From NCBI RefSeq assembly GCF_000613185.1, contig NZ_CCBB010000001.1, forward strand, positions 372,001 to 436,000: a stretch of DNA of 64,000 nucleotides. Reading direction: 5' to 3'. Below, one piece after another: positions 1 to 8,744 of this stretch. A program made the position numbers and the translations under genes. The stretch is from Mycolicibacterium cosmeticum (lineage in GTDB: Bacteria > Actinomycetota > Actinomycetes > Mycobacteriales > Mycobacteriaceae). Under the pieces are notes generated by a model. It did no database searches. It was not told the origin of the DNA and worked only from the letters and a program-made list of their open reading frames with translations. Every line of letters begins with the position of its first letter. The stretch's first letter is position 1.

Positions 1-462
1 CAGATGGGTCCACTGATCTCGGCAGCACACGCGGCGACCGTCCAGAGCTACGTCGACGACGCACCGGTGCTCTTCCGTGGATCGGCGCCGACCGGCCCCG
101 GCTTCTGGTTTGCCCCCACCGTGCTGCACCCCATCGCCGACAATCATCGTTCGGCGCGTGAGGAAATCTTCGGACCGGTCGTGTCGGTCCTCGCCTTCGA
201 CAGCGAGGATGAAGCGGTTGCCCGGGCCAACGACACCATCTACGGTCTGGCCGGCTCAATCTGGACATCGAATGCGGCACGTTCGATGCGGGTGGCCCGT
301 GGCGTCGCGGCGGGTGCGTTGGCGGTGAACTCGTACACCTCGGTGCGGATCACGACACCGTTCGGCGGTTTCAAGCAGTCCGGACTCGGGCGCGAACTCG
401 GCCCCGACGCGCTGGAGGCCTACACGGAAGTCAAGAACGTCTTCTTCAACACCGCCTCGTAG
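1..462 (+). CDS. Aldehyde dehydrogenase, C-terminal part (5' truncated by window)
   Basis: The reading frame is open from base 1, so the gene starts upstream and only about 153 C-terminal residues are visible. The visible part has the ALDH-superfamily hallmarks EEIFGPVVSVL, the stretch ANDTIYGLAGSIWT, and the conserved C-terminal PFGGFKQSGLGRELG. The catalytic Cys and Glu and the NAD-binding domain lie outside the window. The family oxidises aldehydes to acids with NAD(P)+. It lies just upstream of, and co-directional with, the mycothiol-dependent formaldehyde dehydrogenase operon, which fits aldehyde metabolism, but the substrate cannot be read from this fragment. Confidence 0.93.
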   Translation, partial: QMGPLISAAHAATVQSYVDDAPVLFRGSAPTGPGFWFAPTVLHPIADNHRSAREEIFGPVVSVLAFDSEDEAVARANDTIYGLAGSIWTSNAARSMRVARGVAAGALAVNSYTSVRITTPFGGFKQSGLGRELGPDALEAYTEVKNVFFNTAS

Positions 463-483
463 ACCCTTTTTCCGATGACCTGA

Positions 484-762
484 GTGGCCGACCAGCTCGT
501 GACGAATCAATTCGATTGGGAAATGCTGCGTTTCGTCGTCTCTTGGGCGCCCTACGGAGGACCACATGACGAGGAGACCGTGCCGAGGTTCGGGATGAAC
601 TCCGAACGCCTCAAGGCTAGGTTCGCAGAAATCGTTCGAGCGCTCGTTTCAAGCGACGCACCGCTCGATTTCGATCAGCGGCAGCTGCTGCGACGGGCGC
701 GCGCGTTGGCGGCACCGGCGACCCGCCAAGGCCATCCCCGACAAGACAGGAGAACCGTATGA
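484..762 (+). CDS. Small conserved protein upstream of mscR, unknown function
   Basis: This 92-residue protein starts at a GTG and its TGA overlaps the ATG of mscR (ATGA), so the two are almost certainly translated together. It contains [18 protein letters not shown] followed by a P-x-FGM segment and a helical, Arg-rich C-terminus. It has no signal peptide or membrane segment. I do not recognise a characterised domain. The tight overlap suggests a role linked to mycothiol-dependent aldehyde oxidation, but this is inference from position only. Confidence 0.7.
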   Translation: MADQLVTNQFDWEMLRFVVSWAPYGGPHDEETVPRFGMNSERLKARFAEIVRALVSSDAPLDFDQRQLLRRARALAAPATRQGHPRQDRRTV

Positions 763-1847
763 CAAGTCAGACAGTGCGCGGTGTGATTTCCCGGTCGAAG
801 AAGCAGCCCGTCGAGTTGGTCGACATCGTGATCCCCGATCCCGGTCCGGGTGAGGTGGTGGTCGACATCATCGCGTGCGGGGTATGCCACACCGACCTGA
901 CCTACCGCGAGGGCGGCATCAACGACGAGTACCCGTTCCTGCTCGGGCATGAGGCCGCCGGCACCGTCGAGTCCATCGGCGACGGTGTCACCCATGTCGC
1001 CCCCGGCGATTTCGTGATCCTGAACTGGCGCGCGGTGTGCGGCGAATGCCGGGCCTGCAAACGCGGCCGCCCGAACCTGTGTTTCGACACCTTCAACGCC
1101 ACCCAGAAAATGACCCTGACCGACGGCACCGAACTGACCCCCGCCCTCGGGATCGGGGCGTTCGCCGACAAAACCCTCGTGCATCAGGGCCAGTGCACCA
1201 AGGTCGATCCCGAAGCCGACCCGGCCGTGGCCGGTCTGCTCGGCTGCGGGGTGATGGCCGGCATCGGCGCGGCCATCAACACCGGCAACGTGGGCCGCAA
1301 CGACACCGTCGCGGTCATCGGCTGCGGCGGGGTGGGTGATGCCGCCATCGCCGGGGCGGCCCTGGTCGGGGCCAAGACGATCATCGCCGTGGACACCGAC
1401 AACCGGAAACTGGACTGGGCCCGCGGGTTCGGGGCCACCCACACCATCAACGCCAAAGAACTCGACCCCGTGGAGACCATCCAGGATCTGACCGACGGGT
1501 TCGGCGCCGACGTGGTCATCGACGCCGTCGGGCGCCCCGAAACCTGGAAGCAGGCCTTCTACGCCCGCGACCTGGCCGGCACCGTCGTGCTCGTCGGCGT
1601 CCCGACCCCGGACATGACCCTAGAAATGCCGTTGGTGGACTTCTTCTCCCGCGGCGGAGCACTCAAGTCGTCCTGGTACGGCGACTGCCTACCCGAACGC
1701 GACTTCCCCACCCTCATCAGTCTCTATCGCCAGGGCCGGCTGCCCCTGGAGAAATTCGTCTCCGAACGCATCGGCCTCGACCAGATCGAAGACGCCTTCC
1801 ACAAAATGCACGCCGGCGAGGTCCTGCGCTCCGTGGTCATCCTCTGA
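759..1847 (+). CDS. mscR: S-(hydroxymethyl)mycothiol dehydrogenase / S-nitrosomycothiol reductase
   Basis: This 362-residue zinc-dependent MDR alcohol dehydrogenase oxidises the spontaneous formaldehyde-mycothiol adduct with NAD+, and in mycobacteria it also reduces S-nitrosomycothiol. Visible features are the catalytic-zinc region GVCHTDL (Cys43) and GHEAAG (His64), the four-Cys structural zinc loop [15 protein letters not shown] (residues 94-108), and a Rossmann motif [15 protein letters not shown]. Length and architecture match M. tuberculosis Rv2259. The following MBL-fold gene overlaps its stop codon (TGATG), the same order as Rv2259-Rv2260. The product is cytosolic and part of formaldehyde and NO detoxification. 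Confidence 0.95.
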   Translation: MTSQTVRGVISRSKKQPVELVDIVIPDPGPGEVVVDIIACGVCHTDLTYREGGINDEYPFLLGHEAAGTVESIGDGVTHVAPGDFVILNWRAVCGECRACKRGRPNLCFDTFNATQKMTLTDGTELTPALGIGAFADKTLVHQGQCTKVDPEADPAVAGLLGCGVMAGIGAAINTGNVGRNDTVAVIGCGGVGDAAIAGAALVGAKTIIAVDTDNRKLDWARGFGATHTINAKELDPVETIQDLTDGFGADVVIDAVGRPETWKQAFYARDLAGTVVLVGVPTPDMTLEMPLVDFFSRGGALKSSWYGDCLPERDFPTLISLYRQGRLPLEKFVSERIGLDQIEDAFHKMHAGEVLRSVVIL

Positions 1848-2470
1848 TGGGTGCCATCACCCGGGTCGTCACCAGCGGCACCTTCTCCCTCGACGGCGGC
1901 ACCTGGGACGTCGACAACAACATCTGGCTCGTCGGCGACGACTCAGATGTCATCGTCTTCGACGCCGCCCACACCGCCGCCCCCATCATCGAGGCCGTCG
2001 CCGGACGCAACGTCGTCGCCGTCATCTGCACCCACGGCCACAACGACCACATCACCGTCGCCCCCGAACTGGCCACCACCCTGGACGCCCCGGTGTTCCT
2101 GCACCCCGCCGACGACATGCTCTGGCGAGAAATCCACCCCGACACCGACTTCCGAAGCGTCGAGGACGGACTGGTGCTCACCGCCGGCGGCATCGAGGTA
2201 CACGCCCTGCACACCCCCGGGCACTCCCCGGGCTCGGTGTGCTGGTCGGCCCCCGCACTGAACGCCGTCATCTCCGGAGACACCCTGTTCCAAGGCGGAC
2301 CCGGCGCCACCGGCCGCTCCTACTCCAGCTTCCCCACCATCCTGGAATCCATCTCCACCAAACTGGGCACCCTGCCCGACGAAACCGTCGTCTACACCGG
2401 CCACGGCGACACCACCACCATCGGCGGCGAACTGGTGCACTACGACGAGTGGGTGGCGCGCGGCCACTAG
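1847..2470 (+). CDS. MBL-fold metallo-hydrolase of the mscR operon
   Basis: This 207-residue metallo-beta-lactamase-fold protein has the metal-binding CTHGHNDH motif (His63, His65, Asp67, His68), a third ligand region HTPGHSPGSV, a further Asp in SGDTLF, and a C-terminal TGHGDTT His. This is the glyoxalase-II-like set of dinuclear metal ligands. Its ATG overlaps the mscR stop. In mycobacteria this gene routinely follows mscR, so it probably hydrolyses the S-formylmycothiol thioester produced by MscR, releasing formate and mycothiol. That specific substrate is inferred from context and from analogy with glyoxalase-type thioesterases. Confidence 0.9.
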   Translation: MGAITRVVTSGTFSLDGGTWDVDNNIWLVGDDSDVIVFDAAHTAAPIIEAVAGRNVVAVICTHGHNDHITVAPELATTLDAPVFLHPADDMLWREIHPDTDFRSVEDGLVLTAGGIEVHALHTPGHSPGSVCWSAPALNAVISGDTLFQGGPGATGRSYSSFPTILESISTKLGTLPDETVVYTGHGDTTTIGGELVHYDEWVARGH

Positions 2471-2530
2471 GTTGCGATCACGCTGAGCCAGTACCTGGCG
2501 CCGGGGTGTGGCCGCATCGATAGTCGTGCC

Positions 2531-3895
2531 ATGACGACATCGAGTGGACGAACCGCGGCGATCATCGGCGCCGGCCAGACCGGCGTCAGCGCGGCACTGG
2601 GATTGCTGGACAAGGGTTTTGATGTCACCATCTACAGCGATCTGGAGCAGGCCCGGCTGCGTGACGGCGTCCCGGCGACGGGTACGGCGCTGATCCTCGG
2701 CGAGGCGCAGCGCGCCGAGGAGAGCCTGGGGCTGAACACGTATCTGGCGACGGCGCCGCTGTCGACGGGCGAGAGTGTGCGGGTCGTCGACGGTGGCACC
2801 GAGGCGATCGCCTTCGACGGCTGGTTCGACGGGTTCCGCGGGATCGCCGTGGACACCCGCCTCAAGGCCGATGATCGCCTGACGTTGTTCCAGCAGCGCG
2901 GCGGCCGGTTCGTGGTGCAGCCGGTGGATGCCGAGGGGCTGGACGGCATCGCCGCCAAGGCCAACCTGACCCTGGTGGCGACCGGGCGCGGCGGATTGTC
3001 CGCCCTGTTCCCCGTCGACGCCGCCCGCACGGCGTACGACAAGCCACAGCGCCGACTGCTGGCTTTTACCGCGACCGGCCTGTCGCACGGTCCCGAGGTG
3101 TTCGCCCACCGCGGCCCGGCCGGCGGTGCGCACAACACGCTGTCGGTGGTGGCCGATCAGGGCGAGGTGTTCTGGGGCCCGTATCTGCACAAGGACGCCG
3201 GCCCGACATGGGCCTTCCTCGGATGGGCCAAGCCGGGCAGCGACTGGGAACGCCGGTTCGCCACCGTCACCAGCGCCGAGTCGGCGCTGGCCGTGGCCGT
3301 CGAACTGCACCGCGATTACCTCGACTGGGACCTCCCCGAAGTGCTGGAACTCCGGGTCATCGAGGAGGACCCGCATTCGTGGCTGACCGGTGCGGTCACC
3401 CAGGTGGTGCGCGCCGGTGTCGGGCACACCGCCGGCGGGCATCCGGTGGCGGCGCTCGGCGACACCGCGGTGGCCTACGATCCCATCGCCGGCCAGGGCG
3501 CCCAAGGCGGCCTGATCCAGGCGGCCAGGCTGGTGCACAAGGCCGGTGCGCACGACGGGCCGTTCGACACCGCTTGGCTCACAGCGGCTTTCGAAGACTT
3601 CTACGACCACCGCGCCCGCGCCGCGCAGCGGGTGACCCGACTGTTCCTCGGCGATCCCGACTTCGCCGCCTACGGCGGGTTGTTCTTCGCGGCGGCCAGT
3701 GGCAGCGCGCGGTTCGCGTCCAAACTGCTCGCGCTGCTGGACGATCCGCGGCCGTTCGAGGCCGTGACATCGGAGGCGGCGGCCAAGGCGCTGATCACCG
3801 AATTCGCGGGCGAGCCTGCCGACGATCTGCTGGGCCGGTTCGTACCGGCGGGGACGTTCGCGCGGTCCACCCTGCGAAGCGGTGCCGCGGTCTGA
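2531..3895 (+). CDS. Styrene/indole monooxygenase-like FAD protein (StyA family)
   Basis: This 454-residue flavoprotein begins with a Rossmann FAD-binding motif AAIIGAGQTGVSAALGLL, followed by a middle region and a C-terminal GHPVAALGDTAVAYDPIAGQGAQGG segment. The latter is the FAD-binding GD motif of the StyA-type monooxygenase family. StyA enzymes are two-component systems that epoxidise styrene or hydroxylate indole using FADH2 from a separate reductase (StyB). No flavin reductase gene lies next to it, so a partner elsewhere in the genome would be needed. A gap of about 60 bp separates it from the mscR operon. It ends one base before the stop of the convergent SHOCT gene. The substrate is unknown. 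Confidence 0.82.
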   Translation: MTTSSGRTAAIIGAGQTGVSAALGLLDKGFDVTIYSDLEQARLRDGVPATGTALILGEAQRAEESLGLNTYLATAPLSTGESVRVVDGGTEAIAFDGWFDGFRGIAVDTRLKADDRLTLFQQRGGRFVVQPVDAEGLDGIAAKANLTLVATGRGGLSALFPVDAARTAYDKPQRRLLAFTATGLSHGPEVFAHRGPAGGAHNTLSVVADQGEVFWGPYLHKDAGPTWAFLGWAKPGSDWERRFATVTSAESALAVAVELHRDYLDWDLPEVLELRVIEEDPHSWLTGAVTQVVRAGVGHTAGGHPVAALGDTAVAYDPIAGQGAQGGLIQAARLVHKAGAHDGPFDTAWLTAAFEDFYDHRARAAQRVTRLFLGDPDFAAYGGLFFAAASGSARFASKLLALLDDPRPFEAVTSEAAAKALITEFAGEPADDLLGRFVPAGTFARSTLRSGAAV

Positions 3896-4612
3896 CTAGG
3901 ACCCCAGCAGGCGGCGCTTCTCGGCGTCGAATTCGGCCTGCGTGAGCGCACCGGAGTCCCGCAGCGCGGCAAGGGTTTTCAGTTGCTGGATGCGGATTCC
4001 GTCGTCCGTGGGGGTGAAGCTCGGCCCGGCATCGATGGTGAAGCCGGGCATCAGCCCCACCGGCGTCGGTCGGCGGCGTACCTTGGCCGCCCACACCCGC
4101 GCGATGATCAGGTCGACGACCGCGACGCCGAACACCGCGGCGAGCCACCACGGCAGGTCGGGCACCGGGCTGCCGTGCCCGAAGGCCAGCCGCGGGCTGA
4201 TGAAGGCGCTGACATTGCCCTCGGTGCTGATGCGGTAGTCGCCTTCCTCGGCGATGCGGGCAACCCACACCCGAACCCGCGCATCGTTGTTGACGGTGGT
4301 GGTGCTGCCGATGGCTTCGGTGACCTCAGGCTCGGCAACACCGGCCGGCGGGTCGGCGCGCCACCGCAGGTTCGGGATCGGCAACCCGCCCCCGTTCGTG
4401 CTGCCGATGATCTGTGTGTGGAAGCTGACGTTCACCTCACCGGCCGGCAGGTGTACCGTGCCGCGTCCCGGGATCGGCACCTCGCCGTAGGCGTCGTACT
4501 CGTCGAACACGAACGCGTTGAGCATCAGTGCGGCGACGAACCCGACACCCGAGACGATCATGGTCAGCACCGCGATGACGGTGAGGATTCTGGGTGCTGT
4601 CGAGCGGCTCAC
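3896..4612 (-). CDS. Membrane protein with C-terminal SHOCT domain
   Basis: I place the start at a GTG (4612) because the frame upstream is low-complexity and runs into the divergent regulator gene. The protein is then about 238 residues. It has an N-terminal membrane helix (RILTVIAVLTMIVSGVGF), an extracytoplasmic domain of about 110 residues, a second helix around PWWLAAVFGVAVVDLIIA, and a C-terminal SHOCT motif (LRDSGALTQAEFDAEKRRLL). SHOCT modules are short helical oligomerisation or targeting tails. The function is unknown. It is transcribed away from the winged-helix gene at 4758, and the 145-bp gap presumably holds both promoters. Confidence 0.75.
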   Translation of the reverse strand: MSRSTAPRILTVIAVLTMIVSGVGFVAALMLNAFVFDEYDAYGEVPIPGRGTVHLPAGEVNVSFHTQIIGSTNGGGLPIPNLRWRADPPAGVAEPEVTEAIGSTTTVNNDARVRVWVARIAEEGDYRISTEGNVSAFISPRLAFGHGSPVPDLPWWLAAVFGVAVVDLIIARVWAAKVRRRPTPVGLMPGFTIDAGPSFTPTDDGIRIQQLKTLAALRDSGALTQAEFDAEKRRLLGS

Positions 4613-4757
4613 ACCGCGCAGTCTGTCATGCCGGGCGCAGGGAAACACCTGGTGGAACGCATCGGCGGGAAAATTTTCACGAGGACTGAACCCTTGGCGG
4701 GACTCGCCCGTCGTTCCTGCTGACCGCGCCACACGGCGCTGAAAGAAGGGAACGACC

Positions 4758-5279
4758 GTGACCTTGCCCTCGATGCTTCCCGCGGCCGCGAAAACCACTG
4801 AGCCGCAGGTATGGCGGTTCGACGACTTCGTGCTGGATCTGCCGCGATTCGAACTGCGCCGCAACGACGTCGCCATCCCGATGGAGCCCCAGGTTTTCGA
4901 CGTGTTGATCCAATTGGTCAGCCACCACCAGCGCGTGGTCACCAAGAACGAACTGTTCGACTCGGTGTGGGGCGGCAGGTTCGTCGGGGAGGCCGCACTG
5001 ACGAGCCGCATCAAGGCCGCCCGGCGCGCGCTCGGTGACGACGGTGAGACGCAACGCTACATCCGGACGGTGCGCGGCCGCGGTTACCAGTTCGTCGGCG
5101 TCCTGCTGGCCGAGGCGGAACAGCCCCCGGTGAGCCCGGTGCGCGCGGAATTGCCGGGAACCGGTCACCTGGTGTTCTGCGGCTCCGCCGCCACGCCGGG
5201 CATGCGGACCGCGGCGCGCTGGACCACGCGTTATCGCCCGCGGCAGGCGCGCCGTCACCTGACCGGCCCGCCCAGGTAG
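4758..5279 (+). CDS. Stand-alone winged-helix (OmpR/CadC-type) DNA-binding protein
   Basis: This 173-residue protein starts at GTG 4758. Residues of about 18-115 form a Trans_reg_C winged helix: VWRFDDFVLDLPRFELRRND, then FDVLIQLVSHHQRVVTKNEL, ALTSRIKAARRALGDDG, and the wing YIRTVRGRGYQFVG. There is no receiver domain. In actinobacteria this subtype usually heads a large protein (adenylate cyclase or ATPase fusions), whereas here only a short basic Arg-rich tail of about 60 residues follows, so it may be a truncated relative. It lies about 100 bp upstream of the sigL start on the same strand and may be co-transcribed with it. Confidence 0.8.
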   Translation: MTLPSMLPAAAKTTEPQVWRFDDFVLDLPRFELRRNDVAIPMEPQVFDVLIQLVSHHQRVVTKNELFDSVWGGRFVGEAALTSRIKAARRALGDDGETQRYIRTVRGRGYQFVGVLLAEAEQPPVSPVRAELPGTGHLVFCGSAATPGMRTAARWTTRYRPRQARRHLTGPPR

Positions 5280-5380
5280 CCATGTCCGGCGCCGCATCCC
5301 GGCCCGGTGCGCCAGAATCGAGACATGACGAGGACGCGCCGGACCGGTCGCACGCCAACCAACCGAGGAAACCGCCCGTC

Positions 5381-5917
5381 ATGACAGACTCCGGTCCTTC
5401 CGGGCCGCACGATGGTGCCGCCGACTTGCTGCGCGGTATTCACGACGAGCATGGCCCCGCACTGCAGCGCTATGTCCTGCGCCTCACCCGCGGCGACCGC
5501 GAGTTCGCCGAGGACGTGGTGCAGGAATCGCTGCTGCGGCTGTGGCAGAAGCCCGACATCCTGACCACGGGTTCCACCGACTCGGTGCGGGCGTGGCTGT
5601 ACACCGTGGCCCGCAACCTCGTCATCGACGATCGCCGCAGCCACCGTTTCAAACGGGAACTGCGCACGGACACGGTTCCCGAGCAGCGCGCCCCCGACAC
5701 CCTGGGACCGGCCGTCGACTCCTGGGTCGTCGCCGACGCCTTGCGGTCCCTGAGCCGGGAGCACCGCACCGTGCTGGTGCGGGCGCACTACCTCGGCGAG
5801 ACCGCGGTCGAAATCGGCCGCCACGAGAACATCCCGGCCGGGACGGTCAAATCCCGGCTGCACTACGCGGTCCGTGCGCTGCGCGTCGCCCTGGAAGAAA
5901 GGGGGGTGGTGCAATGA
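5381..5917 (+). CDS. sigL: ECF RNA polymerase sigma factor, SigL-like
   Basis: The frame is open from 5282, but the internal ATG at 5381 is preceded by GAGGA and gives 178 residues, close to the usual SigL length, so I prefer it. Region 2 is seen in ALQRYVLRLTRGDREFAEDV, with RAWLYTVARNLVIDDRRS downstream. Region 4 is in LSREHRTVLVRAHYLGETA and the helix-turn-helix PAGTVKSRLHYAVRALR. The stop overlaps the ATG of the anti-sigma gene (ATGA), the standard sigL-rslA arrangement. SigL in M. tuberculosis controls cell-envelope and polyketide genes. No clear autoregulated promoter could be identified by eye. Confidence 0.88.
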   Translation: MTDSGPSGPHDGAADLLRGIHDEHGPALQRYVLRLTRGDREFAEDVVQESLLRLWQKPDILTTGSTDSVRAWLYTVARNLVIDDRRSHRFKRELRTDTVPEQRAPDTLGPAVDSWVVADALRSLSREHRTVLVRAHYLGETAVEIGRHENIPAGTVKSRLHYAVRALRVALEERGVVQ

Positions 5918-6594
5918 GCGCCGCCGATCACGACCCGTCCGAGTGGGACGCCGCCTACCTGCTGGGCGCCCTCACCCCGGAAGAGACCGTCGCATACGAG
6001 CGCTACCTGGCCGACCACCCCGATCAGGGGACCGGGCTGGACTCGTTGGCGGGCCTGCCCGCCATCATGGACGCCCTGCCCCGGGAGGAGGCGCTGGCGC
6101 TGCTCGGCGAGGATGCCGAACAGGCACCCGACCTGGTGTCGCTGGCCGCGGCCGCCCGGAAACGGCGGCTCCGGGCCCAGCGGCTCCGGGTGGCCACCGG
6201 TATCGCCTCTGCCGCCGCATGTCTCATCATCGGCGGCTTCGTCGGTCATCTGATCCTGGCCCCGCAGGAGCCGGCGGGGCCCGCGCTGCAGGCCATGGGT
6301 GCCGGGCAGCGTGCGGGTGTGACCGCGGCGCTGGCGGTATCGGCCGAATCATGGGGGACGCGGCTGGATTGGCAATGCCAGTACACCAAGGACTGGGCCA
6401 CCACCGTGGCCAGATACGACCTCGTCGTCACCACCAAGGACGGCCGGGAATCGACCATCGCATCCTGGAGCCCGTCGGGCAATGAGGCGTCGAACCTGGC
6501 CGCCGCCACCGCCATTCCGGCCGCGAACATCCGCACGGTCGACATCCGGGTGGCCGACACCAAGGTGCCGTTGGCGGTGACCACGCTCAGCTAG
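5914..6594 (+). CDS. Anti-sigma factor RslA-like, zinc ligands lost
   Basis: This 226-residue single-pass membrane protein has an N-terminal cytoplasmic helical domain beginning with SEWDAAYLLGALTPEE, one membrane helix at about 100-118 (ATGIASAAACLIIGGFVGHL), and an extracytoplasmic domain of about 100 residues containing SWGTRLDWQCQYT. It overlaps sigL by 4 bp. In zinc anti-sigma factors the N-terminal domain carries HxxxCxxC. Here the same segment reads YLADHPDQ (residues 31-38), so all three ligands are replaced (Tyr, His, Gln). It should still bind SigL through the conserved helices, but redox or zinc control as described for RslA looks absent. Confidence 0.85.
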   Translation: MSAADHDPSEWDAAYLLGALTPEETVAYERYLADHPDQGTGLDSLAGLPAIMDALPREEALALLGEDAEQAPDLVSLAAAARKRRLRAQRLRVATGIASAAACLIIGGFVGHLILAPQEPAGPALQAMGAGQRAGVTAALAVSAESWGTRLDWQCQYTKDWATTVARYDLVVTTKDGRESTIASWSPSGNEASNLAAATAIPAANIRTVDIRVADTKVPLAVTTLS

Positions 6595-6688
6595 GACAAC
6601 GAAAGTAACAATGAAGATGCCTGCCACGACCACCGTCGCGCGCGAAACGTTCAACCCGATGCGGGATTCCAGCCCTACGGCAATATGA

Positions 6689-6885
6689 GATATCGAGAGC
6701 GCCGAGATGACCGAACACCTCGGTTATCGAAAAACGACCCGCCCGAGGCGGGGACGGGCAATATCCGCAACGGCACCCGCACGAAGACAGTGCTGACCGA
6801 GACCACCGGTGCGGTCGAACTCGACGTGCCAGGCGATCGGGCATCGACGTTCGAACCTCGGATCGTCCAAGTTGCGCCAGCGCCG
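6689..6885 (+). pseudogene. Decayed IS256-family transposase fragment
   Basis: Two frames together encode a fragment of an IS256-type (mutator) transposase. One frame from about 6689 gives ESAEMTEHLGYRK. After a frameshift near 6730 another frame gives GTGNIRNGTRTKTVLTE followed by GAVELDVPGDRASTFEPRIV, and a third frame continues KLRQRR. These match the order of the conserved N-terminal block of IS256 transposases, with multiple frameshifts and no catalytic DDE region. No terminal inverted repeats or target duplications were found by eye. The remnant fills part of the 372-bp gap between the anti-sigma gene and the LysR gene; the rest of that gap shows nothing recognisable. Confidence 0.75.
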
Positions 6886-6966
6886 ATGTGGTTGGCCGGG
6901 AAGAATTGCGCGGCGACGAGTTGGTCCCGCGTCTGAGTAGCGAACTCGAGGTCGATAGCGCCTCCG

Positions 6967-7857
6967 TCAATCATCGGGTTCGAGGGCGTCGACGAAAAGC
7001 GCGACATCGCGCCGCCGGGAGTCGGCCCGCCACGCGGCCCACGTGCGCCGGACCAGTGGACCGCCGATCAGCGGGTACCAGCTCACCTCGTCGGGCATGG
7101 GTTGAGACCAGTGCGGTGGCGCCAAGGCGAAGGCGTGACCAGTGGTGACCGCCGCCATCTTCACCTCCGGGATCAGTGGATCTTCCGCCCGGACATCGTC
7201 ACCCGGGCTGACACCGTGGCTGCGCAGGATCGCGGTGAGTTCGTCGAACCAGGCCGGGCTGCCAGAACGCGGAAACCCCACCCAGTCCAGCCCTGTCAGG
7301 GCGTCCAGTCGCACGCCGCGGGCGGTGGCCAGAGTGTCGGCCCGGCTGCGGGCCAACAAGACCCCCAACCGTTCCTCGCACACCAGCGTCGCGTCCAGAT
7401 CGGTCCCCGCGGGTCGCTCTCGGACCAACCCGACATCCAACTCGGCGGCGCGCAGCGCGTCGAGTTGCTGTGCAGTCGTCGCGTGTCGCGCCTGGACACG
7501 GGTCTCGGGATAGGCGGCACCCAGTGTGGCCAATGCTCCTGGCAACAGATCGGGCGGCAACTCCAGCGGTATCCCCAGCCGGAGGACATTGTCAGGGGCC
7601 TCGTGACGGGACAGCGCGGCCAGGGCTTGGTCGTATCGGGCGAGTACCGCCCGCGATTCGGCCAGCAGCGTGGTTCCGGCGTCGGTGAGCGCAATGCCGG
7701 TGCGGTGCCGAACGAGGAGGTCCAAGCCGAGTCGACGTTCGAGACCCACCATTGCCTGCGAGAGCGCCGGCTGACTGATGTGTAGCCGACGCGCCGCTGC
7801 GGTCACGCTGCCTTCCTCCACCACGGCGACGAACATCCGCATCTCTCGAAGTTCCAC
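6967..7857 (-). CDS. LysR-type transcriptional regulator
   Basis: The start is placed at GTG 7857 (VELREMRMFVAVVEEGS). This removes an upstream extension that would run into the divergent promoter region and gives about 296 residues, normal for the family. The N-terminal helix-turn-helix is in AAARRLHISQPALSQAM, followed by the wing GLDLLVRHRTGIALTDAG. The C-terminal two-lobed effector domain begins around LRLGIPLELPPDLLPGA. It is divergent from the crotonase/SDR operon at 7986, the classical arrangement for an LTTR controlling its neighbour, and a matching T-N11-A box lies between them. The effector is probably a pathway substrate or intermediate. Confidence 0.9.
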   Translation of the reverse strand: MELREMRMFVAVVEEGSVTAAARRLHISQPALSQAMVGLERRLGLDLLVRHRTGIALTDAGTTLLAESRAVLARYDQALAALSRHEAPDNVLRLGIPLELPPDLLPGALATLGAAYPETRVQARHATTAQQLDALRAAELDVGLVRERPAGTDLDATLVCEERLGVLLARSRADTLATARGVRLDALTGLDWVGFPRSGSPAWFDELTAILRSHGVSPGDDVRAEDPLIPEVKMAAVTTGHAFALAPPHWSQPMPDEVSWYPLIGGPLVRRTWAAWRADSRRRDVALFVDALEPDD

Positions 7858-7881
7858 CGATCCATCACACCACCTGCAGCC

Positions 7882-7896
7882 ATAACCGCGTCCTAT
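7882..7896. promoter_or_regulatory. Candidate LysR operator (T-N11-A box)
   Basis: The sequence ATA-N9-TAT forms a small inverted repeat with the T-N11-A signature of LTTR binding sites. It lies 25 bp upstream of the LysR start and 90 bp upstream of the divergent crotonase start. It is the only such element I noticed in this 128-bp gap. Short motifs of this kind occur by chance, so confidence is moderate. Confidence 0.45.
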
Positions 7897-7985
7897 GTCG
7901 ACCTTCGGGATCGGAATGGGTCGGTGGGGGAATTGCACCGCCGGGACGCGTTGAGTCTGGGGAGTCCAACGAAAGGCAACCACCG

Positions 7986-8744
7986 ATGTCCTCCCCCACG
8001 TACTTCACCCGTTATGAGAACCTCGCCTTCGATCGCACCGATGACGGTGTGCTGACGATGCGCTTCCACACCAACGGTGGTCCGGTCACCTTCACCGGAC
8101 AGACCCACGAGGACCTCCCCAAGGCCCTCGAGGACATCGCACTGGACACCGACAACCGGGCGATGGTCCTCACGGGCACAGGCGATGCGTTCATGGACAG
8201 CATCGACGGAGACAGCCTCGGCGAGATCTTCAAACCCCTCGTCTGGGAGAAGATCCGTCGCGAGGGTCTGGCCGTCCTGCAACGCCTCCTGAACTTGCCG
8301 ATCCCGGTGATCGGCGTGGCCAACGGTCCCGCCACCGTGCACTCGGAATATCTGTTGCTGTCCGACATCCACATTGCCTCTGACCGCGCGACATACGGCG
8401 ACTTTCCCCATCCCGCGTTCGGTATCACCGCCGGTGACGGTCTGCAGGTGGTGTGGGAGGAAATCGCAGGTACCGCCCGGGCGAAGTGGCTGCTCTGGTC
8501 TGGTGAAACGATCGACGCCGTCACCGCCGAACGGTGGGGGGTGGTCAACGAAATCGTCGAGCACGAAAGGGCTTACGTCCGTGGCCTGGAAATCGCTCGC
8601 GTCCTGGCGGCCAAGCCGGCGGCATACCGGTCTTTGCAGAAGCAGACGCTCAACCAACACCTGTTGCGCCGCATCGTCGAAGGTGTGCCCTTCGGGATGG
8701 CGCTCGAAGGGTTGACCGCCGCTGACCTCGCCTACCGTCAATGA
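7986..8744 (+). CDS. Crotonase-superfamily hydrolase, 6-oxocamphor-hydrolase-like
   Basis: This 252-residue enoyl-CoA hydratase/isomerase-fold protein lacks the ordinary hydratase Glu pair but matches the beta-diketone hydrolase 6-oxocamphor hydrolase (OCH). His119 (GPATVHSE), His142 (DFPHPAFG), Asp151 (TAGDG) and Glu241 (ALEGLTAAD) fall exactly 3 positions before the OCH catalytic residues His122, His145, Asp154 and Glu244. The OCH Trp40 position is Phe or Thr. The predicted reaction is hydrolytic retro-Claisen C-C cleavage of a cyclic or bicyclic beta-diketone. It is the first gene of an operon with two SDRs (ATGA overlap with the next) and is divergent from a LysR regulator. Confidence 0.82.
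   Translation: MSSPTYFTRYENLAFDRTDDGVLTMRFHTNGGPVTFTGQTHEDLPKALEDIALDTDNRAMVLTGTGDAFMDSIDGDSLGEIFKPLVWEKIRREGLAVLQRLLNLPIPVIGVANGPATVHSEYLLLSDIHIASDRATYGDFPHPAFGITAGDGLQVVWEEIAGTARAKWLLWSGETIDAVTAERWGVVNEIVEHERAYVRGLEIARVLAAKPAAYRSLQKQTLNQHLLRRIVEGVPFGMALEGLTAADLAYRQ

Noticed and set aside
6595-6966. Intact insertion sequence
   Set aside because: Only about 200 bp of transposase-like sequence with several frameshifts remain; no inverted repeats or target duplication were found.
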